Shown one piece after another: positions 25,362-38,950 of a stretch of 64,000 nt of DNA (within the stretch, counting starts at the first letter, position 1; each line of letters opens with the position of its first letter). The stretch lies in assembly GCA_025999455.1 (NCBI GenBank), contig AP024683.1:937501-1001500 (forward strand), read 5' to 3'. A model generated the notes under the pieces. That model ran no database searches. It worked only from the letters and a program-made list of their open reading frames with translations, and was not told the DNA's origin. A program made the translations under genes and the position numbers. Origin of the DNA: Geminicoccaceae bacterium. GTDB taxonomy: Bacteria > Pseudomonadota > Alphaproteobacteria > Geminicoccales > Geminicoccaceae.

Positions 25362-27215
25362 ATGAGGGGAGCGGCGGCACGAACCGGCTGGGCGTTGCTG
25401 CTCTCGGGGCTTCTCGCGGCGGCCGTCTCCGCTGAGGAAGTCCGCCCGGTTCACGGCGTCGCTATGCACGGCGCCCCCGCCCTGCCCGCCGATTTCGCGC
25501 ATCTCCCCTACGCCGATCCGAACGCCCCGAAGGGCGGCCGTCTCACGCTCGCCGCGATCGGCACCTTCGACAATCTGAACCCGTTCATCTTGAAGGGTGT
25601 CGATGCGGCGGGTTCGGGCCTGCCTTTCGAGAGCCTCACGGTCCAGAACCTCGACGAAGCCTTTTCCGAATACGGCTTGTTGGCCGAGACGATCGAGATG
25701 CCGTCCGATCGCTCTTGGGTCGCGTTCACGCTCCGACCCGAAGCCCGCTGGCACGACGGGAAACCGGTCACGGTCGAGGACGTCGTCTTCTCGCTCGACA
25801 TCTTGAAGACCAAAGGGGAGCCTTTCTACCGGGCTTATTACGCGAACGTCGTCCGCGCCGAGGCCGCCGGCGAGCGGCGGGTCAAGTTCGTGTTCGACGG
25901 CACGATCAACCGGGAGCTTCCTCTGATCGTCGGCCAAATGCCGATCCTGCCTCGTCACTACTGGGAAGGGCAGGACTTCGAGAAAACCACGTTGGAGCCA
26001 CCTCTCGGCTCCGGTGCCTACCGCGTGAAGTCCGTCGATCCCGGACGTTCGATCGCTTACGAGCGCGTGCCCGATTATTGGGGCGCGAACGTGCCGGTGA
26101 TGCGTGGCCGCTACAACTACGACGAGGTCCGCTACGTTTATTTCCGCGACCCGAACGTGGCGCTCGAGGCCATGAAGGCGGGCGAGTTCGATCTGCGGAT
26201 CGAGAACAGCTCGCGGTTCTGGGCCACGGGCTATACGGGTCCGGCCGCCGAGCGCGGTCTCATCAAGAAAGAGGCCATTCCGCGCGAGGGCGGTGCGGGC
26301 ATGCAGGGCTTCGTCTACAATTTGCGCCGTCCGATCTTCCGCAACCGCGCTTTGCGCGAGGCTCTGAATTACGCGTTCGATTTCGAGTGGACGCGCAAGA
26401 ATCTTTTCTACGACAACTACTTCCGGACGGAGAGCTACTTCCCGAACAGCGAGCTCGGTGCCCGCGGTCCGATGAGCGACGCCGAGCGCGCCCTCCTGGA
26501 ACCGTTCCGCGATCGGCTACCGCCCGAGGTGTTCGAGAAGGTCTACGAAGCACCGAAGACCGACGGTTCGGGAAACATCCGCGAGAATTTGCGGAAGGCG
26601 TTCGAGATCCTCAAGGCCGGTGGCTACGAGGTCCGCCAAGGCAAGCTCGTCGAGCTCGCGAGCGGACGCCCCGTATCGTTCGAAATCCTCTTAGACCAGG
26701 GCGGGCTCTTCGAGCGGATCGTCGGACCGTTCGTCAAGAACCTGGAACGGCTCGGTGTCGAGGCACGGATCCGCGCCGTCGACGACGCGCAGTATCAACG
26801 GCGTCTCGAAGAGTTCGACTTCGACATGGTCGTGGCGGTTTTCCCGCAGAGCCTCTCGCCCGGGAACGAGCAGCGCAATTTCTGGAGCTCGGCGGCGGCG
26901 CGGCAGACCGGTTCCCGCAACCTCATCGGCATCGAGGATCCGGTCGTCGATTTCTTGATCGAGAAGATCATCCAAGCCCCCGACCGAGAGGCGCTGATCA
27001 CGGCGTGCCGCGCGCTCGATCGGGTTCTGATCTGGGGCCATTACGTCATTCCGCATTGGCACAATCGCGAGACCTGGATCGCGGCGTGGGACAAGTTCGC
27101 CCGAGCGCCCAAGGATCCGCGCTACGGCATCGACATCTTCGCCTGGTGGATCGATCCCGCCAAAGAACGCGCGCTCGCCGAGGCGCGACGCGCCGCCGGT
27201 CTCGTGACGCGCTGA
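25362..27215 (+). CDS. yejA: ABC peptide transporter, periplasmic substrate-binding protein (YejA type)
   Basis: 617 residues, the size of YejA/SBP_bac_5 proteins. A signal peptide (1-22, ending VSAEE) is followed by [30 protein letters not shown], a typical YejA opening. The class C binding fold follows, with [23 protein letters not shown] and the late hinge strand [19 protein letters not shown]. It binds oligopeptides in the periplasm; E. coli YejA also delivers microcin C. First gene of a four-gene operon with both permeases and the ATPase. A clear ACGGAGGT ribosome site precedes the ATG. Confidence 0.92.
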   Translation: MRGAAARTGWALLLSGLLAAAVSAEEVRPVHGVAMHGAPALPADFAHLPYADPNAPKGGRLTLAAIGTFDNLNPFILKGVDAAGSGLPFESLTVQNLDEAFSEYGLLAETIEMPSDRSWVAFTLRPEARWHDGKPVTVEDVVFSLDILKTKGEPFYRAYYANVVRAEAAGERRVKFVFDGTINRELPLIVGQMPILPRHYWEGQDFEKTTLEPPLGSGAYRVKSVDPGRSIAYERVPDYWGANVPVMRGRYNYDEVRYVYFRDPNVALEAMKAGEFDLRIENSSRFWATGYTGPAAERGLIKKEAIPREGGAGMQGFVYNLRRPIFRNRALREALNYAFDFEWTRKNLFYDNYFRTESYFPNSELGARGPMSDAERALLEPFRDRLPPEVFEKVYEAPKTDGSGNIRENLRKAFEILKAGGYEVRQGKLVELASGRPVSFEILLDQGGLFERIVGPFVKNLERLGVEARIRAVDDAQYQRRLEEFDFDMVVAVFPQSLSPGNEQRNFWSSAAARQTGSRNLIGIEDPVVDFLIEKIIQAPDREALITACRALDRVLIWGHYVIPHWHNRETWIAAWDKFARAPKDPRYGIDIFAWWIDPAKERALAEARRAAGLVTR

Positions 27216-27228
27216 GCCCCGGGCGACG

Positions 27229-28347
27229 ATGCTCGCTTACATCGTCCGGCGGATCCTGCTCGTCGTTCCGACACTTCTGGGTATCTTGGTCGTCAATTTC
27301 GTCGTGATCCAGGCCGCGCCCGGCGGTCCGATCGAGAAGATCTTGGCCGAGCTCACCGGCACGGGCGCCGGTGCGACGGCTCGGCTCACGGGTGGCGGCG
27401 GTGCGGGCGAGACGGGGCCGGCGTTCGAAGCGCGCCAGCAGCAACAGGGCGCCGGACCGCAGGGGGTCTACCGGGGCGCGCAAGGGCTGCCGCCGGAACT
27501 CATCGCCCAGCTCGAGCGACAGTTCGGCTTCGACCGCCCGGCCCACGAGCGCTTCTTCAAGATGTTGTGGGATTATCTGCGGTTCGACTTCGGCACGAGC
27601 TATTTCCGCGACCGCACGGTCGTCGAGCTCGTCGTGGAGAAGATGCCGGTCTCGATTTCGCTCGGGGTCTGGACGACGCTCGTCACCTACCTCGTCGCGA
27701 TCCCGCTCGGGATCGCCAAGGCGGTTCGCGACGGCTCGCGGTTCGACGTCTGGACGAGCGGGGTGATCGTGGTCGGCTACGCGATCCCTTCGTTCCTGTT
27801 CGCACTGCTCCTCATCGTCCTGTTCGCCGGCGGTAGCTACTGGCAGATCTTCCCTCTGCGCGGCCTCGTCTCCGACAATTGGCGGGAGCTCACCTGGCCG
27901 CAATTGATCCTCGATTATCTCTGGCACATGGTGTTGCCGATTTCGGCCATGCTGGTCGGCTCGTTCGCGACCTTGACGATGCTCACCAAGAACAGCTTCC
28001 TCGAAGAGATCAACAAGCAGTACGTGATCACGGCCCGAGCCAAAGGCCTGGCACCGCGTCGCGTGCTCTACGGTCACGTGTTCCGGAACGCCATGTTGAT
28101 CGTCATCGCGGGCTTTCCGGCCGCCTTCGTCGGCATGCTGTTCACCGGCGCCTTGCTGATCGAGATCATCTTCTCGCTCGACGGTCTCGGCTTGCTCGGA
28201 TACGAGGCGGCGCTCAACCGCGATTATCCGCTGATGTTCGGGACCCTGTACATCTTCACGTTGCTCGGCCTCGTCATGAAGATCGTCTCGGACCTGACCT
28301 ACGTGTTGGTCGATCCGCGGATCGACTTCGAGGCGCGGGCCGCCTGA
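27229..28347 (+). CDS. yejB: ABC peptide transporter permease (YejB type)
   Basis: 372 residues, six transmembrane helices. The first helix [38 protein letters not shown] is the DppB/YejB hallmark. A long periplasmic insertion (about 45-105) of low-complexity Gly/Gln/Ala sequence follows, as in other YejB proteins. The EAA loop contacting the ATPase is seen around [25 protein letters not shown]. It forms the heteromeric pore with YejE. Thirteen bases after yejA. Confidence 0.93.
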   Translation: MLAYIVRRILLVVPTLLGILVVNFVVIQAAPGGPIEKILAELTGTGAGATARLTGGGGAGETGPAFEARQQQQGAGPQGVYRGAQGLPPELIAQLERQFGFDRPAHERFFKMLWDYLRFDFGTSYFRDRTVVELVVEKMPVSISLGVWTTLVTYLVAIPLGIAKAVRDGSRFDVWTSGVIVVGYAIPSFLFALLLIVLFAGGSYWQIFPLRGLVSDNWRELTWPQLILDYLWHMVLPISAMLVGSFATLTMLTKNSFLEEINKQYVITARAKGLAPRRVLYGHVFRNAMLIVIAGFPAAFVGMLFTGALLIEIIFSLDGLGLLGYEAALNRDYPLMFGTLYIFTLLGLVMKIVSDLTYVLVDPRIDFEARAA

Positions 28348-28359
28348 AGGACGGCGCCG

Positions 28360-29424
28360 GTGGTCCGCCGCCAACGCGTCCGGTTCCTCGGGATCCCGCT
28401 GCGCCTCACGCCGATCGGGGCGCGTCGTCTCGCCAATTTCGAGCGGAACCGACGGGGTGCGGTGAGCCTGCGCCTCTTCCTCGTCCTCTTCGTCGTGAGC
28501 TTGTTCGCGGAAGTCATCGCCAACGATCGGCCACTTCTGGTGCGCTTCGACGGCGAGTTCTACACACCGTTCCTCGTGGCGTATCCGGAAACGACGTTCG
28601 GCGGCATCTTCGACACCGAAGCGGACTACCACGATCCGGAGGTCCAGGCGCTCATCGAGGAAAAGGGTTGGATCCTCTGGGCGCCCGTACGGTACCGCTA
28701 CGACACCGTGGTCAAGGACGTACCAGGCCCGGCGCCGTCCCCGCCGGACGCGCGGCACTGGCTCGGGACCGACGATCAAGCACGGGACGTCTTGGCGCGC
28801 GTCATCTACGGTTTCCGCATTTCGGTCCTCTTCGGCCTCGTCTTGACCCTTTTGAGCTCGATCATCGGGATCGCCATGGGCGCGATCCAGGGCTGGTTCG
28901 GCGGCTGGGTCGATCTCGGCCTCCAGAGGTTCCTCGAGATCTGGGGTGGCCTTCCCGTTCTCTATCTCTTGATCATCATCGCCTCGTTCCTGACACCGGG
29001 CTTCTGGACGTTGCTCGGGATCATGCTCTTGTTCTCGTGGATGAGCCTGGTCGACGTCGTCCGTGCCGAGTTCCTACGGGCGCGGAACTTCGATTTCGTG
29101 CGCGCGGCGCGAGCGCTCGGCGCCTCGAATCTCGTCTTGATGTTCCGCCACGTCCTGCCGAACGCGATGGTCTCGGCCTTGACCTTCCTTCCGTTCATCT
29201 TGAACGGCTCGATCACGACCTTGACCTCCCTCGATTTCCTGGGCTTCGGCCTGCCGCCCGGCTCGCCCTCACTCGGTGAGCTCCTCGCTCAGGGCAAGAA
29301 CAACCTCCAAGCCCCTTGGCTCGGCCTCACGGGTTTCGTCGTGGTGGCGACGATGCTCTCGCTCCTCGTGTTCGTGGGCGAGGCGGTGCGCGACGCCTTC
29401 GATCCGCGGAAGACCTTCCGGTGA
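28360..29424 (+). CDS. yejE: ABC peptide transporter permease (YejE type)
   Basis: 354 residues with a GTG start. A basic N-terminus and one helix are followed by a large periplasmic segment (about 50-130, with PDARHWLGTDDQARDVLARVIYGFR), the OppC_N/YejE pattern, and then five more helices. The EAA loop is FVRAARALGASNLVLMFRHVLPNAM. The C-terminal FVGEAVRDAFDPRKTFR is typical. Partner of YejB in the oligopeptide importer. Its stop overlaps the yejF GTG (GTGA at 29421-29424). Confidence 0.93.
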   Translation: MVRRQRVRFLGIPLRLTPIGARRLANFERNRRGAVSLRLFLVLFVVSLFAEVIANDRPLLVRFDGEFYTPFLVAYPETTFGGIFDTEADYHDPEVQALIEEKGWILWAPVRYRYDTVVKDVPGPAPSPPDARHWLGTDDQARDVLARVIYGFRISVLFGLVLTLLSSIIGIAMGAIQGWFGGWVDLGLQRFLEIWGGLPVLYLLIIIASFLTPGFWTLLGIMLLFSWMSLVDVVRAEFLRARNFDFVRAARALGASNLVLMFRHVLPNAMVSALTFLPFILNGSITTLTSLDFLGFGLPPGSPSLGELLAQGKNNLQAPWLGLTGFVVVATMLSLLVFVGEAVRDAFDPRKTFR

Positions 29425-31064
29425 GCGACGTGTCGCAATCGACCGGCCCGCCTCTGCTCGAGGTCCGCGATCTGGCGGTCCGCTTCCATCTCGAAGGGCG
29501 GGTGGTCGACGCCGTCAAAGGTATCTCGTTCACGGTCGAGCGCGGCGAGACCGTGGCGCTCGTGGGGGAGTCGGGCTCGGGTAAATCGGTGACCGGGCTC
29601 TCGATCCTCCAGCTCCTACCCTATCCGCGCGCCGAACACCCGCGCGGCTCGATCCGGTTCAAGGGCGAAGAGCTCGTCGGCCGGCCGGAAGGCTTCATGC
29701 GGACGATCCGCGGTGATCGGATCGCGATGATTTTCCAGGAGCCGATGACCTCGCTCAACCCGCTGCACACGGTCGAGCGGCAGATCGGCGAAGCGCTGCT
29801 CCTGCACCGGCGGATGGGGCGCGAGGAGGTCCGCGCGCGGGTGCTCGAACTCCTGCGCCTGGTCGGGATCCCCGAGCCGGAGCAACGCCGGCTCGCCTAT
29901 CCCCACCAACTTTCCGGCGGCCAGCGGCAGCGCGTCATGATCGCGATGGCGCTCGCCAACGAACCCGACCTCTTGATCGCCGACGAGCCGACGACCGCGG
30001 TCGACGTCACCATCCAGGCGCAGATCCTCCGGCTCCTGCAGGATCTGCAGCGGCGGATGGGGATGGCGATCCTGTTGATCACCCACGATCTCACGATCGT
30101 TCGGCACGTCGCCGACCGGGTCCTGGTCATGACCGGGGGCGAGCTCGTCGAGCAGGGGCCGGTCGCGCGCGTCTTCGCGGCGCCACGCCATCCCTACACG
30201 CGCAGGCTCTTGGCAGCCGAGCCCCGCGGCCGCCCGAGGCCGGTCCCCGAGGACGCCCCGATCGTCGCCGAGGCGCGCGGCTTGCAGGTCCATTTCCCGA
30301 TCCAGCGTGGCTTCCTGCGCCGCACGGTGGGCTGGGTCAAAGCGGTCGACGGGGTCGATCTCGCGGTGCGCGCGGGCGAGACCCTAGGGATCGTGGGCGA
30401 GTCCGGCTCCGGCAAGACGACGCTCGGCCTCGCGCTCTTGCGGCTCTTGCCCTCGCGCGGGTCGATCCGGATCGCCGGCACCGAGATCCAGGGCTGGTCC
30501 TGGCGTCGCTTGCGGCCCTTGCGCCGCGAGATGCAGATCGTCTTCCAGGATCCGTTCGGCTCTCTCTCACCGCGGATGTCGGTCGGCCAAATCGTCGAAG
30601 AGGGTCTCGCGATCCATCGGATCGGCACGGCCGAGGAGCGTGCGCGCAAGGTGGCGCTGGCCCTCGAGGAGGTCGGCCTCGATCCGGACTGGGCGCACCG
30701 CTACCCGCACGAATTCTCGGGCGGCCAGCGCCAGCGGATCGCGATCGCCCGCGCTCTCGTACTCGAGCCGAGGCTCCTCGTCCTCGACGAGCCGACCTCG
30801 GCGCTCGACATGTCGGTTCAGGCGCAGATCGTCGACCTGCTCCGCTCGCTCCAGGAAAAACGCGGTCTCGCTTACATCTTCATTAGCCACGATCTGCGCG
30901 TGATCCGGGCGATGAGCCATCGGGTCCTCGTGATGAAGGACGGCGTCGTCGTGGAGGAGGGCCCGGTCGAGCGGATCTTCGAGGATCCCCGCCACCCCTA
31001 CACCCGCGCCCTCCTCGCCGCTGCGCTTCGGATCGAGGCGGTGGAGGGGGCGGTCCGCGGGTGA
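29421..31064 (+). CDS. yejF: ABC peptide transporter, tandem ATPase (YejF type)
   Basis: 547 residues from GTG 29421. Two complete ABC cassettes are fused. The first has Walker A GESGSGKS (about 52-59), signature LSGGQRQRV and Walker B LLIADEP; the second has GESGSGKT (about 326-333), signature FSGGQRQRI and Walker B LLVLDEPTSALD. The C-termini of both cassettes include the HPYTR oligopeptide-transporter motif. It energises the YejBE pore. The gene completes the operon and converges on the XylD-like gene across a 169-base gap in which I see nothing further. Confidence 0.95.
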   Translation: MSDVSQSTGPPLLEVRDLAVRFHLEGRVVDAVKGISFTVERGETVALVGESGSGKSVTGLSILQLLPYPRAEHPRGSIRFKGEELVGRPEGFMRTIRGDRIAMIFQEPMTSLNPLHTVERQIGEALLLHRRMGREEVRARVLELLRLVGIPEPEQRRLAYPHQLSGGQRQRVMIAMALANEPDLLIADEPTTAVDVTIQAQILRLLQDLQRRMGMAILLITHDLTIVRHVADRVLVMTGGELVEQGPVARVFAAPRHPYTRRLLAAEPRGRPRPVPEDAPIVAEARGLQVHFPIQRGFLRRTVGWVKAVDGVDLAVRAGETLGIVGESGSGKTTLGLALLRLLPSRGSIRIAGTEIQGWSWRRLRPLRREMQIVFQDPFGSLSPRMSVGQIVEEGLAIHRIGTAEERARKVALALEEVGLDPDWAHRYPHEFSGGQRQRIAIARALVLEPRLLVLDEPTSALDMSVQAQIVDLLRSLQEKRGLAYIFISHDLRVIRAMSHRVLVMKDGVVVEEGPVERIFEDPRHPYTRALLAAALRIEAVEGAVRG

Positions 31065-31209
31065 GTGTCGAAATTCGACCACCGCCGGCGCGAGCCGCAA
31101 GATACACGCGCCGAATCGGGCGACGGTGACCCGGCCCGGCGAGACAGGACTGCGGCAAGCGCTCCGCGGGGGCGGCTCGTTCGGCGCGCGAGCGGCTCGG
31201 GAGAAGTGA

Positions 31210-34716
<3,507 letters not shown>

Positions 34717-34862
34717 AGCTCCGAAAACTCGGTCGTTCGCCGACGCACCATACGTTCTGCTCGGTAGGCGCGTCTCGCGCTCCCGCAGCGGTCGGCTTTA
34801 ACGCGACGTCAATCGACGCGGCCTAGGCTCGTTTGCCGTGCAACCGGCGGAGGTCCGGGCGG

Positions 34863-36827
34863 GTGGACGAGACGGGCGCGTTCCGTCGCGCGGCCGGAGC
34901 CCTGTTGCTCGCGGGGCTCGTTGCTGCGGCGGCGCTGATCTGGCCGGCGTCGGCCCCGGTCCAGGCATGGGTCGAGGGCGAAGTGTGGCGGCCACCGTTC
35001 CCACTCGCGGTGGGGCCTGCCTTCGTGCTCGCCTGCCTGCCGGTCCTGGCAGCGAGCCGGGGTCGGATCGCGCGAGGAGCGCTGCCGGGCTCGGTGGCGG
35101 TGTCGATCGCCCTGCTCGCCGCTTTCCGGATCGTGCCGCTCGATTCCCTCCTCCTCGCGCTGGTCGCCCTGGTGCCCGAGCTGCGCAACGCCCTGCAGCC
35201 CGCGCCGGAGCGTTCGGCGCCCTCGGCCGAGGAGCTTCCCGACCCGCACCTCGCGGTCGCGCCGGACGGGTCCGTCCGCTGGGCGAACCCCGCCGCTCGA
35301 CGGTTTTTGGGAGCGCCGCTGATCGGCCGGCCGCTCGGCCGCTATCTGCCGGCCCTCGCGGAGCCCGCACGCCTCGCCCGGCTCGCACTCGAGGGGGCTG
35401 CCGAGATGGAAGCGATCCACGAATCGTCGCGGCCGGTTCCGGTGGAGGTGCGGGCGGGGCCGACGCGCGGCGGCCACGTGCTCCGGCTCGCCGATGCGAC
35501 GGATCGTCTGCGCGAGCGCGCCCGCATGGAGGAGCTCGCCTGGCAGGACCCGCTCACCGGCCTGCCGAACCGCCGGCTCCTGCAGGATCGTGCCGGCCAA
35601 GCGCTGGTCCAAGCCGAGCGGCATCGCCAACCGCTCGCGCTCATGCTCCTCGATCTCGATCGCTTCAAAGAGGTCAACGACACGCTCGGCCACAAGGTGG
35701 GCGATCTGCTCTTGCGGCAGGTCGCCGAACGGCTGGCCCGACCGCTCCGACGCAGCGACACGCTCGCCCGGCTCGGGGGCGACGAGTTCGCGGTGCTACT
35801 GGCACCCCCGACCGGCCTCGAGACCGCCTGCCGGGTCGCCGAGCGGCTGGTCGAACAGCTCGTCGAGCCGTTCACGGTCGACGGCTCGCGGCTCGAGGTG
35901 GGGGTGAGCATCGGCGTGGCGCTCCATCCCGATCACGGCGCCGACCTCGACACGCTCCTGCAGCAGGCCGATGCCGCCATGTACAAGGCGAAGCGCGAGC
36001 GGCTCGGCTTCGTGGTGTGCAACGTCGAGCAACCCGACAGCACCCGTCGTCTGCTCGAGATGCGGCGCGACATCGCCGAGGCCCTCGCGGCCGACGGCTT
36101 GGTCCTCCTCTTCCAACCCAAGGTCGGGGCCGACAGCCGCGAGGTCGTGGGCTTCGAGGCGCTGGTGCGATGGCCGCATCCGGAACTCGGCCTCTTGGAG
36201 CCGGCGGCCTTCCTGCCGGTCGTCGAGCAGACCGGCCTGGTCGTCCGGCTCGCCGTTTGGACGCTCAACACCTGTTTGCGCGAGCAGCGTCGGTGGCGGC
36301 TCGCCGGCTACGACCTTCCCGTCGCCGTCAATTTGGCACCGAGCTGCCTGCGGCTCGCCGAGCTGCCGCAGCTTTTGCGTTTCACGCTCGCGCATTGGGA
36401 GACGCGGGCCGACCGCCTGATCCTCGAACTCCCCGAGAGCGCCGTCATGGCCGATCTCGAGACCGCCTTGCCGGTCCTCGAGGCGATCGCCAGGGTGGGC
36501 TGCGACGTGGCCCTCGACGAGTTCGGTGCTGGCCGCTCCTCGCTCGTGCATCTCGCCCGGCTCGCGGTGCGCGAGCTCAAAATCCCGCGCGCTCTCGTGC
36601 AGGCCATGGAGGACGATCCGGCGAGCCGGGTCGTCGCCCGTTCGATCGTCCGCCTGGCACACGGCCTCGGGCATCGCGTGGTCGCCACGGGCGTCGAAAG
36701 TGAAGCGAACGCCGCGCGGCTGCGGGCGATGCGCTGCGATCAGCTCCAAGGTTTCCTCGTGGGGCGGCCGGTGCCGGCCGAGGAGGTGCCGGATCTCCTC
36801 CGGGCGAGCCGGGCTCCGGCCATGTGA
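34863..36827 (+). CDS. Membrane GGDEF/EAL protein with degenerate EAL domain
   Basis: 654 residues from GTG 34863, with GGAGG at 34849-34853. Three or four N-terminal transmembrane helices (to about 115) are followed by a PAS-like segment (about 125-185), GGDEF (about 215-375) and EAL (about 395-645). The diguanylate cyclase half is intact: GGDEF near 304 and an RxxD inhibitory site (RRSD) five residues before it. The EAL half keeps EAL, Glu of ELPES, Lys of LKI and Gln of QGF. It has DEFG for DDFG and ATGVE for AEGVE, losing a metal Asp and the catalytic Glu. The likely net activity is c-di-GMP synthesis or binding, not hydrolysis. Confidence 0.85.
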   Translation: MDETGAFRRAAGALLLAGLVAAAALIWPASAPVQAWVEGEVWRPPFPLAVGPAFVLACLPVLAASRGRIARGALPGSVAVSIALLAAFRIVPLDSLLLALVALVPELRNALQPAPERSAPSAEELPDPHLAVAPDGSVRWANPAARRFLGAPLIGRPLGRYLPALAEPARLARLALEGAAEMEAIHESSRPVPVEVRAGPTRGGHVLRLADATDRLRERARMEELAWQDPLTGLPNRRLLQDRAGQALVQAERHRQPLALMLLDLDRFKEVNDTLGHKVGDLLLRQVAERLARPLRRSDTLARLGGDEFAVLLAPPTGLETACRVAERLVEQLVEPFTVDGSRLEVGVSIGVALHPDHGADLDTLLQQADAAMYKAKRERLGFVVCNVEQPDSTRRLLEMRRDIAEALAADGLVLLFQPKVGADSREVVGFEALVRWPHPELGLLEPAAFLPVVEQTGLVVRLAVWTLNTCLREQRRWRLAGYDLPVAVNLAPSCLRLAELPQLLRFTLAHWETRADRLILELPESAVMADLETALPVLEAIARVGCDVALDEFGAGRSSLVHLARLAVRELKIPRALVQAMEDDPASRVVARSIVRLAHGLGHRVVATGVESEANAARLRAMRCDQLQGFLVGRPVPAEEVPDLLRASRAPAM

Positions 36828-36928
36828 CGGCCGCCGCCGGCCCGGCCCGGTGCGCTCGGAGACGGCCGCAACGGTCGCGGAGCGGAGGTCGACCGCTCGG
36901 CCGTTCGCGGCTCGAGCCCAGGATCGTC

Positions 36929-38197
36929 TCAGCCGCGGCCGGCCTCGCGGACGCCGAGGAGGAGGAAGAGGCCGACGGCGAAGAGGAGCAGGATGACCCC
37001 CATGCCGATGCGCTGGCTCGCGAACAGGGCGGTGACCGTTCCGACCGCCCAGGGCCCGAGGGCGGCGGTGATCCGACCCGTGAGGGCGTAGAGCCCGAAG
37101 AGCTCGGCGCGGGCATCTTCGGGCGCGAGGCGGGCGAGCAGGCTCCGGCTCGCCGCCTGGGTGGGTCCGACGAAGAGCCCGAGAACGGATCCCACGATCC
37201 AGAAGGCGAGCTTGCTCGTGACGAGAAGGGCGAGGCAGCCGAAACCCAAGAGCCCCACGAGCGAGAGGATGATCGTGCGCTTCGAGCCGAGCCGGTCGTC
37301 GAGCGGCGCCAGGATCCAGGCACCGAGCCCCGCCGTGAGGTTCAAGACGATGCCGAACGACATCACCTCCTCGACCTCCATGCCGAAGGTGCCGGCGGCG
37401 TAGAGCCCACCGAAGGTGAAGAGCGTGTTCAGGCCATCGTTGTAGAGGAGGCGCGCCACGAGGAACCGAGCGATCGAGGGATGGGCGCGCAGCAAGCCGA
37501 GCGTGCCGGCGAGCCGGGCACGCGCGGCGCGCAGCACCTCGAGGAGTGGCTCGCCGGAGCGCCGCCGGTCGGGCACGAGGAGGGCCAAGGGTAGGCTGAA
37601 GAAGACGAGGGCAGCCGCCGTGATCGGGCCGGCGATCCGCACGGGTTCGGCACTCGCGCGGTCGAGGCCGAGGGGCGGCTCGGCCGGCAGCACGAAGACG
37701 AAGAGCACGAGGACCAGCGCCACGAGGCCCGAGCCGTAGCCGATCGCCCAGGCCCGTCCCGACCACCGGCCGAGCCGATCGGCGGGGGCGAGATCGGGCA
37801 AGAGGGCGTTGTAGAACACCGCACCGAGCTCGAGCGCGGTGTTGGCGACGAGCACGAGGGCGAGGCCCAACAGCGCCGATCCCGGTTCCGGCGTCACGTA
37901 CCACAGACCGGCGGTCGTCGAAGCAGCGGTGGCCGAGGACCAGAGGATCCACGGTTTGCGGGGGCCGCCCGCATCGGCGATCGCGCCGCAGACCGGTGCC
38001 AGCACGGCGAGGGCGAGGCCGGAGAGCGCCATGGTCCAGCCCCAGAGCTCGGTCCCCCGGATCTCGTCGCCGATCACGCCCCGGGCGAAATAGGCCGGGA
38101 ACACGAACGTCACCACGATTGCCGAGAAGGGCGAGGTCGCGCAGTCCCAGAGCGCCCAAGCGATCAGGGCCCGACGTGGAGCGCCGTCGTCCCTCAA
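36929..38197 (-). CDS. MFS transporter, UMF1 (Atg22-like) family
   Basis: 422 residues starting at TTG 38197. Twelve hydrophobic helices; the N-terminal IAWALWDCATSPFSAIVVTFVFPAYFA is the UMF1/Atg22 signature (W.lyD.a.s.f...v.t..f..yf). Later FVGPTQAASRSLLARLAPEDARAELFGLYALTGR also matches. Relatives in fungi export amino acids from vacuoles; bacterial substrates are unknown. Inner membrane. Convergent with the GGDEF/EAL gene (101-base GC-rich gap with no clear terminator), divergent from the thioredoxin-like gene. Confidence 0.85.
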   Translation of the reverse strand: MRDDGAPRRALIAWALWDCATSPFSAIVVTFVFPAYFARGVIGDEIRGTELWGWTMALSGLALAVLAPVCGAIADAGGPRKPWILWSSATAASTTAGLWYVTPEPGSALLGLALVLVANTALELGAVFYNALLPDLAPADRLGRWSGRAWAIGYGSGLVALVLVLFVFVLPAEPPLGLDRASAEPVRIAGPITAAALVFFSLPLALLVPDRRRSGEPLLEVLRAARARLAGTLGLLRAHPSIARFLVARLLYNDGLNTLFTFGGLYAAGTFGMEVEEVMSFGIVLNLTAGLGAWILAPLDDRLGSKRTIILSLVGLLGFGCLALLVTSKLAFWIVGSVLGLFVGPTQAASRSLLARLAPEDARAELFGLYALTGRITAALGPWAVGTVTALFASQRIGMGVILLLFAVGLFLLLGVREAGRG

Positions 38198-38374
38198 GCT
38201 CGTGATGTCCGTGCGACGCGCGTGGAGGAGGCGCTGTCAGCGGACTCGCCGCGGGCCTTGCCTCCGCCGCGCGATGCGCCCATCTGCGAGCCGGGCAGGA
38301 TTGCCTCGGAAGGGTCGGGGATGCCCGGGCTCGTCGCGCGGTTGATCGCCAATCTGAGGCGAGGGAGGTGGACG

Positions 38375-38929
38375 ATGGCCGCTGTCGCACCGGTCTGCAA
38401 TTTCGGGGAGAAGGCCAAGCCGTTCGAGCTGCCGGCGACCGACGGACGTCGGTACCGGCTCGAGGATCTCGTGGGGCCCAAAGGTCTGGTCCTCGTCTTC
38501 ATGTGCAACCACTGTCCGTACGTGAAGGCGATCATCGACAAGCTGATCCGCGATGCCAAGGATCTCGCGGCGATCGGCGTCAACACGGCGGCGATCTGCA
38601 GCAACGACGCTACGGCCTATCCGGAAGACAGCTTCGAGAACATGAAGCGGTGGGCCGAAGAGAAGAAGTTCCCGTTCCCCTATTTGCACGACGAGAGCCA
38701 AGAGGTGGCACGCGCCTACGGCGCCGTCTGTACGCCCGACTTCTTCGGCTACAACGCACGGTTGGAGTTGCAATATCGCGGTCGGTTGGACGCGTCCGGC
38801 CGGAGCCCGGTCGAAGGGGCGCGGCGCGAGTTGTTCGAGGCCATGAAGCTCGTCGCCGAAACGGGCAAGGGGCCGACCGAGCAGATCCCCTCGATGGGCT
38901 GCTCGATCAAGTGGAAGCAGGCCGCCTGA
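38375..38929 (+). CDS. Thioredoxin-fold redoxin family protein
   Basis: 184 residues. ATG 38375 is set by GGGAGG just upstream; the longer open frame is not conserved. The fold is AhpC/TSA-like: FGEKAKPFELPATDGRRYRLEDLVGPKGLVLVFMCNHCPYVKAI. The redox-active pair is C-N-H-C in the NHCPYVK motif, typical of a family of small cytoplasmic thioredoxin-like proteins. Later CTPDFFGYNARLELQYRGRLD provides the cis-Pro. No signal peptide. Probable thiol-disulfide reductase or peroxidase; partner unknown. It converges on the mscS-type gene with 21 bases between stops. Confidence 0.85.
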   Translation: MAAVAPVCNFGEKAKPFELPATDGRRYRLEDLVGPKGLVLVFMCNHCPYVKAIIDKLIRDAKDLAAIGVNTAAICSNDATAYPEDSFENMKRWAEEKKFPFPYLHDESQEVARAYGAVCTPDFFGYNARLELQYRGRLDASGRSPVEGARRELFEAMKLVAETGKGPTEQIPSMGCSIKWKQAA

Positions 38930-38950
38930 CCGACGCCGCGCCGGCCCCGC

